DNA from: Bradyrhizobium canariense
GTDB taxonomy: Bacteria; Pseudomonadota; Alphaproteobacteria; Rhizobiales; Xanthobacteraceae
NCBI RefSeq assembly: GCF_018130465.1
Contig: NZ_JAFCKJ010000005.1
Location: forward strand, 248,001-312,000
Reading direction: 5' to 3'
Length of the DNA: 64,000 nt
The number at the start of each line of letters is the position of its first letter. Position 1 is the stretch's first letter. The notes under the pieces were generated by a model. That model had not been told where the DNA came from and did no database searches. It saw nothing but the letters and a program-made list of their open reading frames with translations. Both the position numbers and the translations under genes were made by a program. Below, piece after piece: positions 44,272 to 54,104 of this stretch.

Positions 44272-45708
44272 ATGCAAGCCATCCTCAATGGCGACAGCAC
44301 GCTCATCGTCGCGATGATCGTCGCCTACATCGCCTTCACCTCCTGGCTCACGCTCAAGCTGCGCAGCAGGACGAGCGATCAGTTCATGACCGGCGGGCGC
44401 GCGATGCCGGCCGTCGTGGTCGGCGTGCTGATGATGTCCGAATTCGTCGGCGCCAAGTCCACCGTCGGCACCGCGCAGGAAGCGTTCCAGTCCGGCATGG
44501 CTGCGGGGTGGGCCGTGCTCGGCGCCTCGATCGGCTTTCTGCTGTTCGGGCTGTTGATGGTGAAGAAGCTCTACAATTCCGGCGAATACACCATCTCGGC
44601 CGCGATCGCGCAGAAATACGGCAAGTCGACCATGCTCACGGTCTCCGTGATCATGATCTACGCGCTGCTGCTCGTGAACGTCGGCAATTACATCAGCGGC
44701 GCGGCGGCGATCGCAACCGCGCTGCATGTCAGCCTGCCGTTCGCGATGTGCGTCATCGCGGTGGTCAGCACCTTCTACTACGTGTTCGGCGGATTGAAGG
44801 GCGTCGCCTGGGTGACGATCCTGCACAGCGCCTTCAAGGTCGTCGGCATCCTCATCATCTTCACGGTCGCGATGTCCCTGACCGGCGGCATTGCGCCGAT
44901 GCAGGCCAAGCTGCCCGCCCACTATTTCACCTGGGACGGCAAGATCGGCTTTGCGACCATCTTCGCCTGGACCTTCGGCACCGTCGGTGCGATCTTCTCG
45001 ACCCAGTTCATCGTCCAGGCGATCTCCTCGACGCCGAGCGCCGACGACGCCCGCAAGGCAACCTTCTATGCCGCTGCGTTCTGCCTGCCGCTCGGCTTCC
45101 TGCTTGCCTTGATCGGCGTTGCCGCGAAATTCCTCTATCCCGACATGAACAGCCTCTACGCGCTTCCCGTATTCCTGGAGAAGATGCCGCCGCTGGCCTC
45201 GGCCTTCGTGACGACCTCGCTCGTCGCCTCGATCTTCGTCAGCGTCTGCACCGTTGCGCTGGCGATCGCCTCGCTGGTGGTGCGCGACTTCTACGTTCCC
45301 TATTGGAAGCCGACGCCGGAGCGCGAGCTGAAGATGACCCGCCTGTTCTCGGTGGTGATCGGCATCGCGCCGCTGCTGTTCGTCTTCTTCGTCCCGGAGA
45401 TCCTCAAGCTGTCGTTCTTCACGCGCGCGCTGCGCCTGTCGATCACGATCATCGCGATGATGGGATTCTATCTGCCGCTGTTCGCGAGCAATCGTGGCGC
45501 CACCGCGGGCCTGATCGGCGCCGCCGTCTCGACGACGGTCTGGTACATGCTCGGAAATCCCTTCGGCATCGACAACATGTATGTCGCCGCCGCGACGCCG
45601 CTGATCGTGATGGCGGTCGAGCGCCTGGCGCTGGGCCGCGCGCCCATCGCTGCCGCGACGCCGCAGGCCGCACAACCCAATGCATTCGTGGAAAGGACCT
45701 CGACATGA
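44272..45708 (+). CDS. Sodium:solute symporter family transporter
   Basis: A 478-residue SSS transporter with about 13 helices. The early segment RTSDQFMTGGRAMPAVVVG and the VGTAQEAFQSG turn in helix 2 are typical of the family. It imports a solute with sodium. It is translationally coupled (ATGA) to a sialidase-like protein, followed by an SDR, so the substrate may be a sugar or sugar acid released from a glycoconjugate (inference). Confidence 0.85.
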   Translation: MQAILNGDSTLIVAMIVAYIAFTSWLTLKLRSRTSDQFMTGGRAMPAVVVGVLMMSEFVGAKSTVGTAQEAFQSGMAAGWAVLGASIGFLLFGLLMVKKLYNSGEYTISAAIAQKYGKSTMLTVSVIMIYALLLVNVGNYISGAAAIATALHVSLPFAMCVIAVVSTFYYVFGGLKGVAWVTILHSAFKVVGILIIFTVAMSLTGGIAPMQAKLPAHYFTWDGKIGFATIFAWTFGTVGAIFSTQFIVQAISSTPSADDARKATFYAAAFCLPLGFLLALIGVAAKFLYPDMNSLYALPVFLEKMPPLASAFVTTSLVASIFVSVCTVALAIASLVVRDFYVPYWKPTPERELKMTRLFSVVIGIAPLLFVFFVPEILKLSFFTRALRLSITIIAMMGFYLPLFASNRGATAGLIGAAVSTTVWYMLGNPFGIDNMYVAAATPLIVMAVERLALGRAPIAAATPQAAQPNAFVERTST

Positions 45709-46925
45709 TTGCCGACATCGAGATCGCCGCCGACGGCGTCGTTCGCCCGGCTGCCGGCGATCCCGACCGGTTCGACGCCTTCATTCCCTCGCCTTGCGTG
45801 CAGAACCACGCCGCCAATCTGATGCCGCTTGCGGGCGGCGATCTGGCTTGCGTCTGGTTCGGCGGCACCCAGGAAGGCATGTCGGACATCTCGGTGTATT
45901 TTTCGCGCCTGGCCCGTGGTGCGACGCAGTGGTCGCGCGCCGAAAAGCTGTCCGATGACAATTCGCGTTCGGAGCAGAACCCGGTGCTGTTTCCCGCGCC
46001 CGACGGTGCGCTGTGGCTGATGTGGACGGCGCAACTGGCGGGAAACCAGGACACCGCCCTGATCCGCCGCCGCCTCTCCCGCGACAACGGCAAGAGCTGG
46101 GGCCCGATCGAGACGCTGTTTCCCGAGCACCGTGGCCGCGGCACCTTCATCCGCCAGCCGATCGTCGTGCTCGACAATGGCGACTGGCTGCTGCCGGTGT
46201 TCTATTGTCACAGCACGCCGGGACGGAAATGGAACGGCGACGAGGACACCAGCGCGGTGAAGATCTCGTCCGATTCCGGCACGACCTGGCGCGACGTCGA
46301 CGTTCCCGGCAGCCGCGGCTGCGTCCACATGTCCATCGTGCGCCTCGACGACGGTTCGCTGCTCGCGCTGTATCGCAGCCGCTGGGCGGACAACATCTAT
46401 CAGAGCCGGTCCACCGATCACGGCAGGACCTGGTCGGCGCCTGTTCCGACCGTGCTTCCCAACAACAATTCCTCGATCCAGGTCACGCGGCTCGCCAACG
46501 GTCATCTTGCGCTCGTGTTCAACGACTCAAGCGCAAATGACGCGACCGGACGCCGTCTCTCGCTGTATGACGAGATCGAGGACGACCTTCCTCCCGTGAT
46601 CGCCGACGATGGCAGCAAGACGGACGGACGCACTGCATTCTGGGGCGCGCCGCGGGCACCGATGACGCTGGCCGTCTCGGCCGACGGCGGACGAAGCTGG
46701 ACCAGGCGCAACGTCGAGACCGGCGACGGCTATTGCATGACCAACAATTCGCGCGAGCAGACCAATCGCGAGCTGTCCTACCCGTCCGTCAAGCAGACCG
46801 CCGACGGCGCGATCCACATGGCGTTCACCTTCCACCGCCGCGCGATCAAATACGTGCGCGTAAGCGAGCCATGGGTCACGAGAACTGGGTTACGAGAACC
46901 GGGTGACGCCGCCGCGCGGGACTGA
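45705..46925 (+). CDS. Sialidase-like BNR/Asp-box protein
   Basis: A 406-residue six-bladed propeller without a signal peptide. Four Asp-boxes are visible: SRDNGKSW, SSDSGTTW, STDHGRTW and SADGGRSW. Charged clusters FGGTQEGMSD and QPIVVLDNGDWLLPVF fit the glycosidase active-site face, but the full sialidase Arg triad cannot be confirmed by eye. Lack of a signal sequence suggests action in the cytoplasm on an imported sugar. Coupled to the symporter gene and 4 bases before the SDR. Confidence 0.8.
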   Translation: MIADIEIAADGVVRPAAGDPDRFDAFIPSPCVQNHAANLMPLAGGDLACVWFGGTQEGMSDISVYFSRLARGATQWSRAEKLSDDNSRSEQNPVLFPAPDGALWLMWTAQLAGNQDTALIRRRLSRDNGKSWGPIETLFPEHRGRGTFIRQPIVVLDNGDWLLPVFYCHSTPGRKWNGDEDTSAVKISSDSGTTWRDVDVPGSRGCVHMSIVRLDDGSLLALYRSRWADNIYQSRSTDHGRTWSAPVPTVLPNNNSSIQVTRLANGHLALVFNDSSANDATGRRLSLYDEIEDDLPPVIADDGSKTDGRTAFWGAPRAPMTLAVSADGGRSWTRRNVETGDGYCMTNNSREQTNRELSYPSVKQTADGAIHMAFTFHRRAIKYVRVSEPWVTRTGLREPGDAAARD

Positions 46926-46929
46926 GATC

Positions 46930-47610
46930 ATGGACAAGAGCCCCCACGCACTCGTCACCGGCGCCAGCTCGGGGATTGGCGCGGCGATCGTCGAGCGCCT
47001 GCTGCGCGACGGCTGGCGCGTCACCGGGATCAGCCGACGGCCCGCACCATTCGAGCACCCGGCATTCGATCATTTGTCACTCGACCTCGCCGATGTCGAC
47101 GCCATCGCGGCCGCCGTCGCCGACATCACGCCGACCGCGCTCGTCCATGCCGCCGGCATGCTCAAGGTCGGGCAGCTCGGATCGCTCGACCATGACGAGG
47201 GTGCCGCGATGTGGCGACTGCATGTCGACGTCGCCGAGCGCCTCGCCAACGCGCTGGCGCCGCGCCTGACGCAGGGCGGGCGCATCGTCTTCATCGGCAG
47301 CCGCACCGCATCAGGCGCGTCCGGCCGCGGGCAATATGCCGCGACCAAGGCGGCCCTGGTGGCGCTGGCGCGGTCCTGGGCGATCGAGCTCGCACCGCGC
47401 GGCGTTACCGTCAACGTGGTTGCGCCGGCAGCGACCGAGACGCCGATGCTGAAGGATCCCTCGCGCGCCGACGTCACGCCCAGATTGCCGCCGATCGGCC
47501 GCTACATCCGCGCCGAGGAAGTCGCAAACGCGGTGGCATTCCTGCTCTCGGCGGACGCCGCCGCCATCACCGGACAGCAGCTCGTCATCTGCGGCGGCAG
47601 CTCGCTGTGA
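46930..47610 (+). CDS. SDR family oxidoreductase
   Basis: A 226-residue short SDR with cofactor motif TGASSGIG (residues 10-17), HAAG at 73-76 and Tyr136-Lys140 in YAATK, all intact. It ends the symporter/sialidase-like operon, so it probably oxidises or reduces the sugar handled by those two. A palindromic repeat follows. The first ATG after the preceding stop is used; an upstream in-frame one lies inside the sialidase-like gene. Confidence 0.83.
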   Translation: MDKSPHALVTGASSGIGAAIVERLLRDGWRVTGISRRPAPFEHPAFDHLSLDLADVDAIAAAVADITPTALVHAAGMLKVGQLGSLDHDEGAAMWRLHVDVAERLANALAPRLTQGGRIVFIGSRTASGASGRGQYAATKAALVALARSWAIELAPRGVTVNVVAPAATETPMLKDPSRADVTPRLPPIGRYIRAEEVANAVAFLLSADAAAITGQQLVICGGSSL

Positions 47611-47647
47611 GTTTGCGGCAAGACGAGGCGGGAAGCTCGTCTGCGGC

Positions 47648-47792
47648 CATCCTTCGAGACGCCCGGCTGCGGCAGGCCCTCAGGATGAGGTCGTGTTTCG
47701 CGGCGAGATATCAGACCCTCATGGTGAGGAGCCCGCCAAAGCGGGCGTTCCGGACGATGCTCTGCATCGCCGGGCGAACCATGCAGGCCGAG
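47648..47792. repeat. REP-like intergenic repeat
   Basis: Begins CATCCTTCGAGACGCCCGGC and CCTCAGGATGAGG and continues with CCCTCATGGTGAGGAGCCCG and CATCGCCGGGCGAACCATGC. Several short stems can form. This is another class of dispersed element in Bradyrhizobium intergenic DNA. It lies between convergent genes. Confidence 0.6.
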
Positions 47793-47837
47793 CATGCCAG
47801 ATAGCTCTCCGCTGCCTTCTACGATAGCCCTTCCTCT

Positions 47838-49025
47838 CTAGACAATGCCGCCCTGCCGTAGCGCCGCGATCGCGGCCTTGTCGTAGCCGAGCTCGGCCAG
47901 GATAAGATCGGTATGCTCGCCGAGCGTGGGTGGGCGCGTCGTGATTTCACCGGGCGTTTCCGACAGGCGGACGGCAGCGCGTGCCACCGGTGCGGGCTTC
48001 GGCAAGCCGGGATAGTCGACGTCCTGCATGAAGCCGGCGGCGCGGATGTGCGGATGATCCAGCGCCTGCTGCGGGCTCAGCACGGGGCCGGTCGGAATCA
48101 TCGCCTTGCCCAGGGTGTCGACGGCCTCCTGCGTGGTGCGCTCGGCGCACCAGCGCGCCATCCGCTCGCTGATGACGGCGCCGTTGTTGCCGCGGCTGAT
48201 GTCGTCGGCAAAGCGCGGATCGTTCAGCCACTGCTCCTCTTCGCCCATCAGCCTGGCCCAGCGCTTGAACAGCGGATGCCCCGTGACCTGGCACAGCACC
48301 CAGCCGTCCCTGGTGCGGTAGATGTCGGCGGGCGCTGCGGTCTGGCCGAGATTGCCTGATGGCACGCGATTGACGTTGATGACGGCCTGTTCGATCAGCG
48401 TGGCGTTGGTGAAGGACAAAGCGGTTGCGAGCAATGCGCCCTCGACGATCTGCCCACGCCCGGATTTGCCGCGCTCGATCAGCGCGGCGAGCGTGCCGAA
48501 CGCGCAATGGAGCGCGGTTCCGAAATCGACCCAGTTGACCGCGGCCCGGTAGGGTGGATCGCCGGCGCCCGTCATGTACACCGAGCCCGACATGACCTGC
48601 CCGACGCCGTCGAAGCCGACGCGGTCGGACCATGGCCCCGGCCCGCCGAACGCGGTGGCCGTGGTCAGGATGATGTCGGGCTTGATCGCCTTGAGCGAGT
48701 CGTAGTCGAGCTTCATCGCGAGCAGGGTTTGCGGCGGCAGATTGGCGACGACGACGTCGGCGGTCGCAATCAGGCGGCGCATCACCTCCTGCCCTTCCGG
48801 CTTCATCGGATCGAGCGTGAGGCACTTCTTGTTGCGGTTGACCTGAAGGAACAGCGCGCCTTCGCCATTTTCGCCGACCGGCGCCACGAAGCGATCCTCG
48901 CTGCCGTCGCGCTTCTCCACGCGAATGACCTCGGCGCCGAATTCGGCCAGCAAGGTCGCGCAATAGGGCCCCGCGATATAGCGCCCGAAATCGAGGACGC
49001 GCACGCCCTCCAGAACCCCTCCCAT
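47838..49025 (-). CDS. Class III (CaiB/BaiF) CoA-transferase
   Basis: A 395-residue family III CoA-transferase. The N-terminal VLDFGRYIAGPYCATLLAEFG, VEKRDGSEDRF and catalytic Asp167 (NWVDFGTALH) are present. It transfers CoA between carboxylic acids through an aspartyl-CoA intermediate. The acid is unknown. It is a single gene, divergent from the VOC protein, and unrelated in position to the CoA-transferase of the island at 57 kb. Confidence 0.88.
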   Translation of the reverse strand: MGGVLEGVRVLDFGRYIAGPYCATLLAEFGAEVIRVEKRDGSEDRFVAPVGENGEGALFLQVNRNKKCLTLDPMKPEGQEVMRRLIATADVVVANLPPQTLLAMKLDYDSLKAIKPDIILTTATAFGGPGPWSDRVGFDGVGQVMSGSVYMTGAGDPPYRAAVNWVDFGTALHCAFGTLAALIERGKSGRGQIVEGALLATALSFTNATLIEQAVINVNRVPSGNLGQTAAPADIYRTRDGWVLCQVTGHPLFKRWARLMGEEEQWLNDPRFADDISRGNNGAVISERMARWCAERTTQEAVDTLGKAMIPTGPVLSPQQALDHPHIRAAGFMQDVDYPGLPKPAPVARAAVRLSETPGEITTRPPTLGEHTDLILAELGYDKAAIAALRQGGIV

Positions 49026-49191
49026 CGATCTCTTTCCTTTGTGCTTTTTGTCAGATTACAGGGATTGGCATTTGCGGCAAGGTGGCAACGGACGCCATGC
49101 CCTGCCCTCAAGATGTGATCGGCGAATCATTTCGACTGGCGGAAATTGTGCTCTAGTATGGACCTGTCCCTCCCCCATCAGAGCCTCATCC

Positions 49192-50079
49192 ATGCCGCAA
49201 CAATTCGATCGATCCGCAGAAGATCTCGGCAACGCGATCCATTTCGAGCACGTCAACATCCAGGTCCCGGACCAGCGCCTCGCCACGCTGTTCTACGTCA
49301 CAGGCCTCGGGCTCACCCGCGATCCCTACCTCATGGTGTCCGACACCAACATGTGGATCAACGCCGGCCGCAGCCAGTTTCACTTGCCGAGCGGACGGCC
49401 GCAGGTGCTGCGCGGTCATGTCGGGCTGGTCATCGCGGGCCGCGAGGCGCTGCTCGCCCGGCTGGCGTCGGTCGCCAAAAAGCTCGAGGGCACGGCGTTC
49501 GCCTTCGCCGAGCACAACGACCATGTCGAAGCGATTTGTCCGTGGGGCAACCGCCTGCGCTGCTACGAGCCCGACGCCGCGCGCTTCGGCCGCGTCGCGC
49601 TCGGCATTCCCTATGTCGAGTTCGACGTGCCGGTGGGATCCGCAGCGCGCATCTGCGCCTTCTACCCCGAGATCATGGGCATGCCATCCGAGGTGTGGAA
49701 CGGCGACGGCACCGTCGCCGCCGTGAAGACGGGCCGCGACCAGCATCTGCTGTTCCGCGAGACCGATCGGCCGCAAGGCGACTATGACGGCCACCATGTG
49801 CAGATGTACATCACCGACTTCTCCGGCCCGTACCGCAGACTGCTGGCGCGCAACCTGGTCTCGCGCGAGGACAATCGATACCAGTACCGGTTCTGCGACA
49901 TCGTCGATCTCGACAGCGGCAAGCCTCTGTTCACGGTCGAGCACGAAGTGCGCAGCGCCACCCACCCGATGTTCATGCGGCCGATGGTCAACCGCAACCC
50001 GGCGATCAACAATCGCAATTACGCGGCCGGCCACGATCAGTCGCTCTGGGCGATGGGGCCGGACCAATACGAGGGATAG
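49192..50079 (+). CDS. VOC family protein
   Basis: A 295-residue protein with two VOC-like halves (FEHVNIQVPDQRLATLFYVTGLGL and ALGIPYVEFDVPVGSAARICAFY). Likely metal-site residues include the early His in FEHVNI and a late His in GHHVQMYITD. It may be a dioxygenase or isomerase. Its stop codon ends 3 bases before the left tRNA-Gln fragment, so it is the last gene of the backbone before the island. Confidence 0.75.
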   Translation: MPQQFDRSAEDLGNAIHFEHVNIQVPDQRLATLFYVTGLGLTRDPYLMVSDTNMWINAGRSQFHLPSGRPQVLRGHVGLVIAGREALLARLASVAKKLEGTAFAFAEHNDHVEAICPWGNRLRCYEPDAARFGRVALGIPYVEFDVPVGSAARICAFYPEIMGMPSEVWNGDGTVAAVKTGRDQHLLFRETDRPQGDYDGHHVQMYITDFSGPYRRLLARNLVSREDNRYQYRFCDIVDLDSGKPLFTVEHEVRSATHPMFMRPMVNRNPAINNRNYAAGHDQSLWAMGPDQYEG

Positions 50080-50082
50080 GGG

Positions 50083-50130
50083 CTGGCTGGGGCGGGAGGG
50101 ATCGAACCTCCGAATGGCGGAATCAAAATC
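50083..50130. repeat. Left direct repeat: partial tRNA-Gln copy (att site)
   Basis: Forty-eight bases identical to 60960-61007, containing the 3' end to the anticodon stem of tRNA-Gln (CTGGCTGGGGCGGGAGGGAT onward). The rest of the tRNA is absent here, and AT-rich DNA follows. This is the pattern left by site-specific integration into a tRNA 3' end. Confidence 0.9.
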
Positions 50131-50157
50131 AGCTTGATTATTCAATGATTTCAATCT

Positions 50158-50168
50158 GCGTTTGGAAA
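50158..50168. repeat. Left end 11-bp inverted repeat of island
   Basis: GCGTTTGGAAA, exactly complementary to TTTCCAAACGC at 60902-60912. It lies 28 bases inside the left boundary. Another imperfect copy, TTTCCAAAT, lies at about 50214. It could be an integrase arm-binding site, which is only a suggestion. Confidence 0.4.
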
Positions 50169-50233
50169 AAAGCCAAGAATTCTGCCCTAGTAATATCAAT
50201 AGCTTGGCGGTTGTTTCCAAATGAAAAGGAAGC

Positions 50234-51278
50234 TTACGAATTTCGGACCGATATGAAATCTCCGGTTTCCGCCGCGCGTTTGACCGCGTCGATCACTGTG
50301 AGGGTTTTGAGCCCTTCGCGCCCGCTCACCGCGGGCTCGGCCGTACCGCGGATGACTCCGCAGAAATTGGCGATCTGCAGAGCAAGCGGGTCTTCGTTCT
50401 CGTAGCTCAGCCGCTCGCGCTCAATCGGCGCCCACCAACTCGCCTTGCTCGGGTGATGCCATAGATCGAGTTGCGGAATAGCCAGCGATGCCCTCGTGCC
50501 GCCGATCTGGTAGCAGGTCTCCAGCGCATGGCTGTAGGCCGGATTCTCTCCGGTGGTAAATTCCCAGCTCCAAGGCGACTGGATGGTATCGGAGACATTG
50601 ACCGTTCCCAGCGCCCCGGAGGCGAAATGCAGGATGATCACCGCGGTCTCTTCGATCGCATTTCCGCGCACCCGATTGGATTGCGCAGCCTGTACCGCGA
50701 CGATATCGCCGCACAGATACCGCAACAGGTCGACATCATGGATGAGATTTAGGAAAATGGGCCCCGCCCCTTTCTCGCGGCGCCAGGACACTTCAAAATA
50801 ATCGTCCGGCTTGACCAGCCAGAACATGCCATGCACCGCGACGATCTGACCGAGCCTGCCGCTGTCGATCTCCGCCTTGGCACGCTGGATCATCGGGTTG
50901 TGGCGGCGGTGGTGGCCGGTGAGCAGTGGCACGCCCGCCCGGTCGGAGGCTTCGACCAACGCCTGTGCAGCAACGACATCATCCGCTAACGGCTTCTCGA
51001 TCAGCGCCGGGATGCCCGCAGCGATACAATCCATGCCGTTCGCCACGTGCATCTGGTTGGGGGTGGCGATCACCACCCCCTCTGGCCGATTTTCCGAGAC
51101 CATGTCCTGGAAAGGACGGAAACCAGTCCACGTTCAGCGATACCGCCAACTCTTGTGCCGCCGGCATCGGATCGACGATCGACGATAGTACCGCCTCCGG
51201 CCGTGCGAGAATGTGCTCAATATGTCGCTTGCCGATGAGACCCGCTCCCACGACCGACAGGCGAATGGGTGCACTCAT
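50234..51278 (-). pseudogene. Gfo/Idh/MocA oxidoreductase, frameshifted
   Basis: Two frames together make a full-length protein of about 347 residues. The N-terminal frame (start 51278) has the Rossmann motif VVGAGLIGKRHIEHIL and reaches VDWFPSF; the second frame takes over at QDMVSENRPEGVVIATPNQMH with EKPLADD, and ends at 50234. The span is 1045 bases, one more than a multiple of three, so a single extra base near 51105-51120 explains the break. The family oxidises sugars or cyclitols with NAD(P). Last gene of the island operon, 6 bases after aroQ. Confidence 0.8.
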
Positions 51279-51284
51279 GCAATG

Positions 51285-51734
51285 CTACCCTTTCTTCTCG
51301 TCAAGTAGCTTGGCCACACGACGCAAGCCGAGCAGATAACCCTGAGTTCCGAAACCTGCGATCACGCCATCAGCTCGTTTGGAAACGAACGAGTGGTGAC
51401 GGAATTCCTCGCGTTTGTGCACGTTGGAAATGTGCACCTCGATCACTGTACCCTCGAACGTGTTCAGAGCATCCAGGATGGCGACCGAAGTATGGGTGAA
51501 AGCTGCGGGATTCATCACGATACCGGCAGCCGTCTCGCGCGCCTCGTGGATCCAATCGATCAGCTCGTACTCTCTGTTCGACTGGTGAAAGCGCATCTCC
51601 AGCGCGAGCTCCGCGGCCAGCCCCCGACAATCTCGCTCCACATCCGCAAGAGTCTCGTGGCCATAGATATGGGGCTGACGCTTGCCGAGCAAATTGAGAT
51701 TTGGCCCGTTCAGGACGTAGACAAGACGACTCAT
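51285..51734 (-). CDS. aroQ: Type II 3-dehydroquinate dehydratase
   Basis: A 149-residue type II dehydroquinase. Active-site features are [17 protein letters not shown] with Arg19 and Tyr24, NPAAFTHTS, and [17 protein letters not shown] with Glu99 and His101. It interconverts 3-dehydroquinate and 3-dehydroshikimate. Its place in an operon with quinate/shikimate-type dehydrogenases suggests a catabolic role rather than aromatic amino acid synthesis. The start at 51734 is set by homology; the open frame upstream runs into the ATPase gene. Confidence 0.93.
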   Translation of the reverse strand: MSRLVYVLNGPNLNLLGKRQPHIYGHETLADVERDCRGLAAELALEMRFHQSNREYELIDWIHEARETAAGIVMNPAAFTHTSVAILDALNTFEGTVIEVHISNVHKREEFRHHSFVSKRADGVIAGFGTQGYLLGLRRVAKLLDEKKG

Positions 51735-51747
51735 GGAAAAACTCCGT

Positions 51748-52494
51748 TCAGTGATGGGCAAGGATCTCGCCAAGGAACTGCTTGGTGCGGGTGTGCTGCG
51801 GATTGCGGAAGAAAGCGTCGGGCGCGCCTTCTTCGATGATCTGCCCTTCAGCCATGAAGATGACACGGTCGGCAACCTGGCGGGCAAAACCCATCTCGTG
51901 GGTGACGCAAATCATGGTCATGCCGTCGTTGGCGAGGCCGATCATCGTATCGAGCACTTCCTTGACCATTTCCGGATCAAGAGCCGAGGTCGGTTCGTCA
52001 AACAGCATCACCTTGGGCTGCATGCAGAGCGCACGCGCGATCGCGACACGTTGCTGCTGACCGCCCGAGAGCTGAGCCGGATACTTCTCGGCCTGATCCC
52101 CAATGTGTACCCGCTCGAGATATTTTTGCGCGGTCGCCTCCGCCTCGGTCTTGCTGATGCGGCGCGCGCGAATGGGCGCGAGCATGCAGTTCTGCAACAC
52201 CGTCATATGCGGAAAAAGGTTGAAGCTCTGAAAGACCATGCCGACGTCCTGGCGTACGACATCAATGGCTTTGATGCTGTCGTCCAACCGATGACCGTTC
52301 ACCACGATACTACCCTGCTGGATTGCCTCCAGGCGGTTGATACAGCGTATCAGCGTCGACTTGCCCGAACCGGACGGACCGCAGAGCACGATCTTTTCGC
52401 CTCGGCGCACAGTGAGATCAACGTTGCGGAGAGCCTGGTACCCGCCGTACCATTTCTGCACGCCCTTCATTTCGATCAGGATCTGGTCCTGCAT
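51748..52494 (-). CDS. Polar amino acid-type ABC transporter ATP-binding protein
   Basis: A 248-residue ATPase with Walker [11 protein letters not shown]-loop [17 protein letters not shown], signature [15 protein letters not shown], Walker [14 protein letters not shown] and H-loop THEMGFAR. Sequence type matches GlnQ/HisP-like proteins. The start at 52494 is chosen by homology (MQDQILIEM). Together with two permeases and the binding protein it makes a full importer within the island. Confidence 0.92.
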   Translation of the reverse strand: MQDQILIEMKGVQKWYGGYQALRNVDLTVRRGEKIVLCGPSGSGKSTLIRCINRLEAIQQGSIVVNGHRLDDSIKAIDVVRQDVGMVFQSFNLFPHMTVLQNCMLAPIRARRISKTEAEATAQKYLERVHIGDQAEKYPAQLSGGQQQRVAIARALCMQPKVMLFDEPTSALDPEMVKEVLDTMIGLANDGMTMICVTHEMGFARQVADRVIFMAEGQIIEEGAPDAFFRNPQHTRTKQFLGEILAHH

Positions 52495-52556
52495 GGATTC
52501 GGCCTCCGCTATCGAACAGCGGCCAACGCGCCCAGCGCGTCGGCCGCTTGCAGTGA

Positions 52557-53384
52557 TTATTGAACTGTGAACGGAACGCCGGGGACTGAGTCGGGGAAGA
52601 TCGGCACGGGCGCCTTCATCCACTTGGCGTAGAAACCGGCCAACTTGCCGTTAGACTTGATCTGGTCGATGAATTTGTTCGCCGTCTCGTTCCACTCCTT
52701 CTCTCCCAGGCGCGTGCAGGCCCCGTTGTACAAAGCGGTGAAGTGAAGCTTGGGCTCGAACCCAAGTTCCGGCTTTGCGGCATTCAGACGCTGCGGGTAG
52801 AAGCTGTTTGCGCCGACCGCCTGCACCTGACCCGAGAGCAGCGCCTGGATCGTGGCCGCGTCATCGTCAAACCTGCGGATTTCGGCGCCCGCTGGAGCAT
52901 TATTGGTTACCTGGGTGTCCTGCGTGGAGGAGCGTGGGACGCCAATAACGTACTTCCCCATATCGGCATTGCTGTTGATCGGCGTTGCCTGGGCAGCGAC
53001 AAGTGTAATCTCATTGGCAACATATGGTTTGGAATATTGTACCGCCTTCGCGCGCTCGGGCAGCATCGCCATGGTCGCGAACAGAATGTCTACGCGGCCT
53101 GTGGTCAGCGCCGGAATACGATTGGCCACCGCCAGCGGGACGAACTCGGCCTTCACGCCGAGATATTCAGCGAAGGCGCGCCCCATGTCGGCATCGATCC
53201 CGTCCTGCTTTCCTGAGCTATCGACATAGCCCCAGGGCGGATTATCGCCCTGAATGCCGATGACGACGACGCCCTTCTTCTTCACGTCCTCCAGAGTGCC
53301 CGCCTGCGAGCCGCCTGCGACAACGATGGCCGACAACGTCAGCAGCGCAATGCCGAACTGGCGGCGATTGAGCGAAAACAACAT
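52557..53384 (-). CDS. ABC transporter substrate-binding protein, polar amino acid family
   Basis: A 275-residue periplasmic receptor. The N-terminus has [15 protein letters not shown], a signal peptide with a twin-arginine look, probably cleaved after SQA at about 28. The mature domain has [26 protein letters not shown] and [20 protein letters not shown], typical of SBP_bac_3. The ligand may be a non-amino acid, such as a hydroxylated cyclic carboxylate, given the metabolic genes in the operon (inference). Confidence 0.88.
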   Translation of the reverse strand: MLFSLNRRQFGIALLTLSAIVVAGGSQAGTLEDVKKKGVVVIGIQGDNPPWGYVDSSGKQDGIDADMGRAFAEYLGVKAEFVPLAVANRIPALTTGRVDILFATMAMLPERAKAVQYSKPYVANEITLVAAQATPINSNADMGKYVIGVPRSSTQDTQVTNNAPAGAEIRRFDDDAATIQALLSGQVQAVGANSFYPQRLNAAKPELGFEPKLHFTALYNGACTRLGEKEWNETANKFIDQIKSNGKLAGFYAKWMKAPVPIFPDSVPGVPFTVQ

Positions 53385-53435
53385 GAGTATCTCCTCCTGG
53401 TGATGGCTGTGTTTGATTGAGTAGGTGCGCCGAAC

Positions 53436-54092
53436 CTACCTTTGAGCGGCCAGGGCGAGCCTGGCCTCCACCCGACTGCCCCACCATGAGAGTGGCCAGC
53501 AGAGGATGAAATACATCGCGCCGACCACACCGAAGACGAGCAACGGCTGGTAGATCTGGTTCGATACGATTTGACCGGCGCGGGCGAGTTCGATGAAGCC
53601 GACGATGGCAGCGAGCGAGGTGCCCTTGATGAGCTGCACGAGATAGCCGATGGTCGCCGGCAGCGCGATGCGAATGGCTTGCGGCAGCACGATGTCGCGC
53701 ATGCGCGAGGAATAATGCAGACCGAGCGCCATTGCGGCCTCGGTCTGACCGCGAGGCACGGCTTGGATTGCGCCGCGCCAGATCTCGCCGAGAAAAGCCG
53801 AGGCGTTGACGGTGAACCCGATCGCGACCGCAACGAATGCTGACAGCTTCAATCCGAGGAGCGCCAGGCCGTAGTACACCACGAACAGTTGCAGCAGCAG
53901 CGGTGTCCCCTGGAAGATTCCAATATAGATCCGGACTATCCATTCAACGGTCGTGCGACCGCAGGTGCGCAACAGTGCGACGATCAGGCCGGCGGTACAG
54001 CCACCGACGAATGCAACCAGCGTCAGCAGCACCGTCCATTGCAGACCACGCATGAGGAAGCCGAACTCTGGAAGACCGAAATGCGGTGTCAT
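53436..54092 (-). CDS. ABC transporter permease, HisM/GlnP type
   Basis: A 218-residue inner-membrane permease with about five helices. The N-terminal segment LMRGLQWTVLLTLVAFVGG and the EAA-like loop (EAAMALGLHYSSRMRDIVLPQA) are diagnostic. It is 12 bases after the first permease and forms a heterodimer with it. A charged C-terminus (RVEARLALAAQR) completes it. Confidence 0.9.
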   Translation of the reverse strand: MTPHFGLPEFGFLMRGLQWTVLLTLVAFVGGCTAGLIVALLRTCGRTTVEWIVRIYIGIFQGTPLLLQLFVVYYGLALLGLKLSAFVAVAIGFTVNASAFLGEIWRGAIQAVPRGQTEAAMALGLHYSSRMRDIVLPQAIRIALPATIGYLVQLIKGTSLAAIVGFIELARAGQIVSNQIYQPLLVFGVVGAMYFILCWPLSWWGSRVEARLALAAQR

Positions 54093-54104
54093 GATCTGTG
54101 CTCC

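Noticed and set aside
44148-45704. Extension of the sialidase-like frame upstream
   Set aside because: It lies out of frame within the symporter gene and is Arg/His-rich; the ATG at 45705 fits the ATGA overlap.
47838-49025. Including the CoA-transferase and VOC gene at 47.8-50.1 kb in the island
   Set aside because: Both lie outside the left tRNA fragment; the VOC stop is at 50079, before the repeat starts at 50083.
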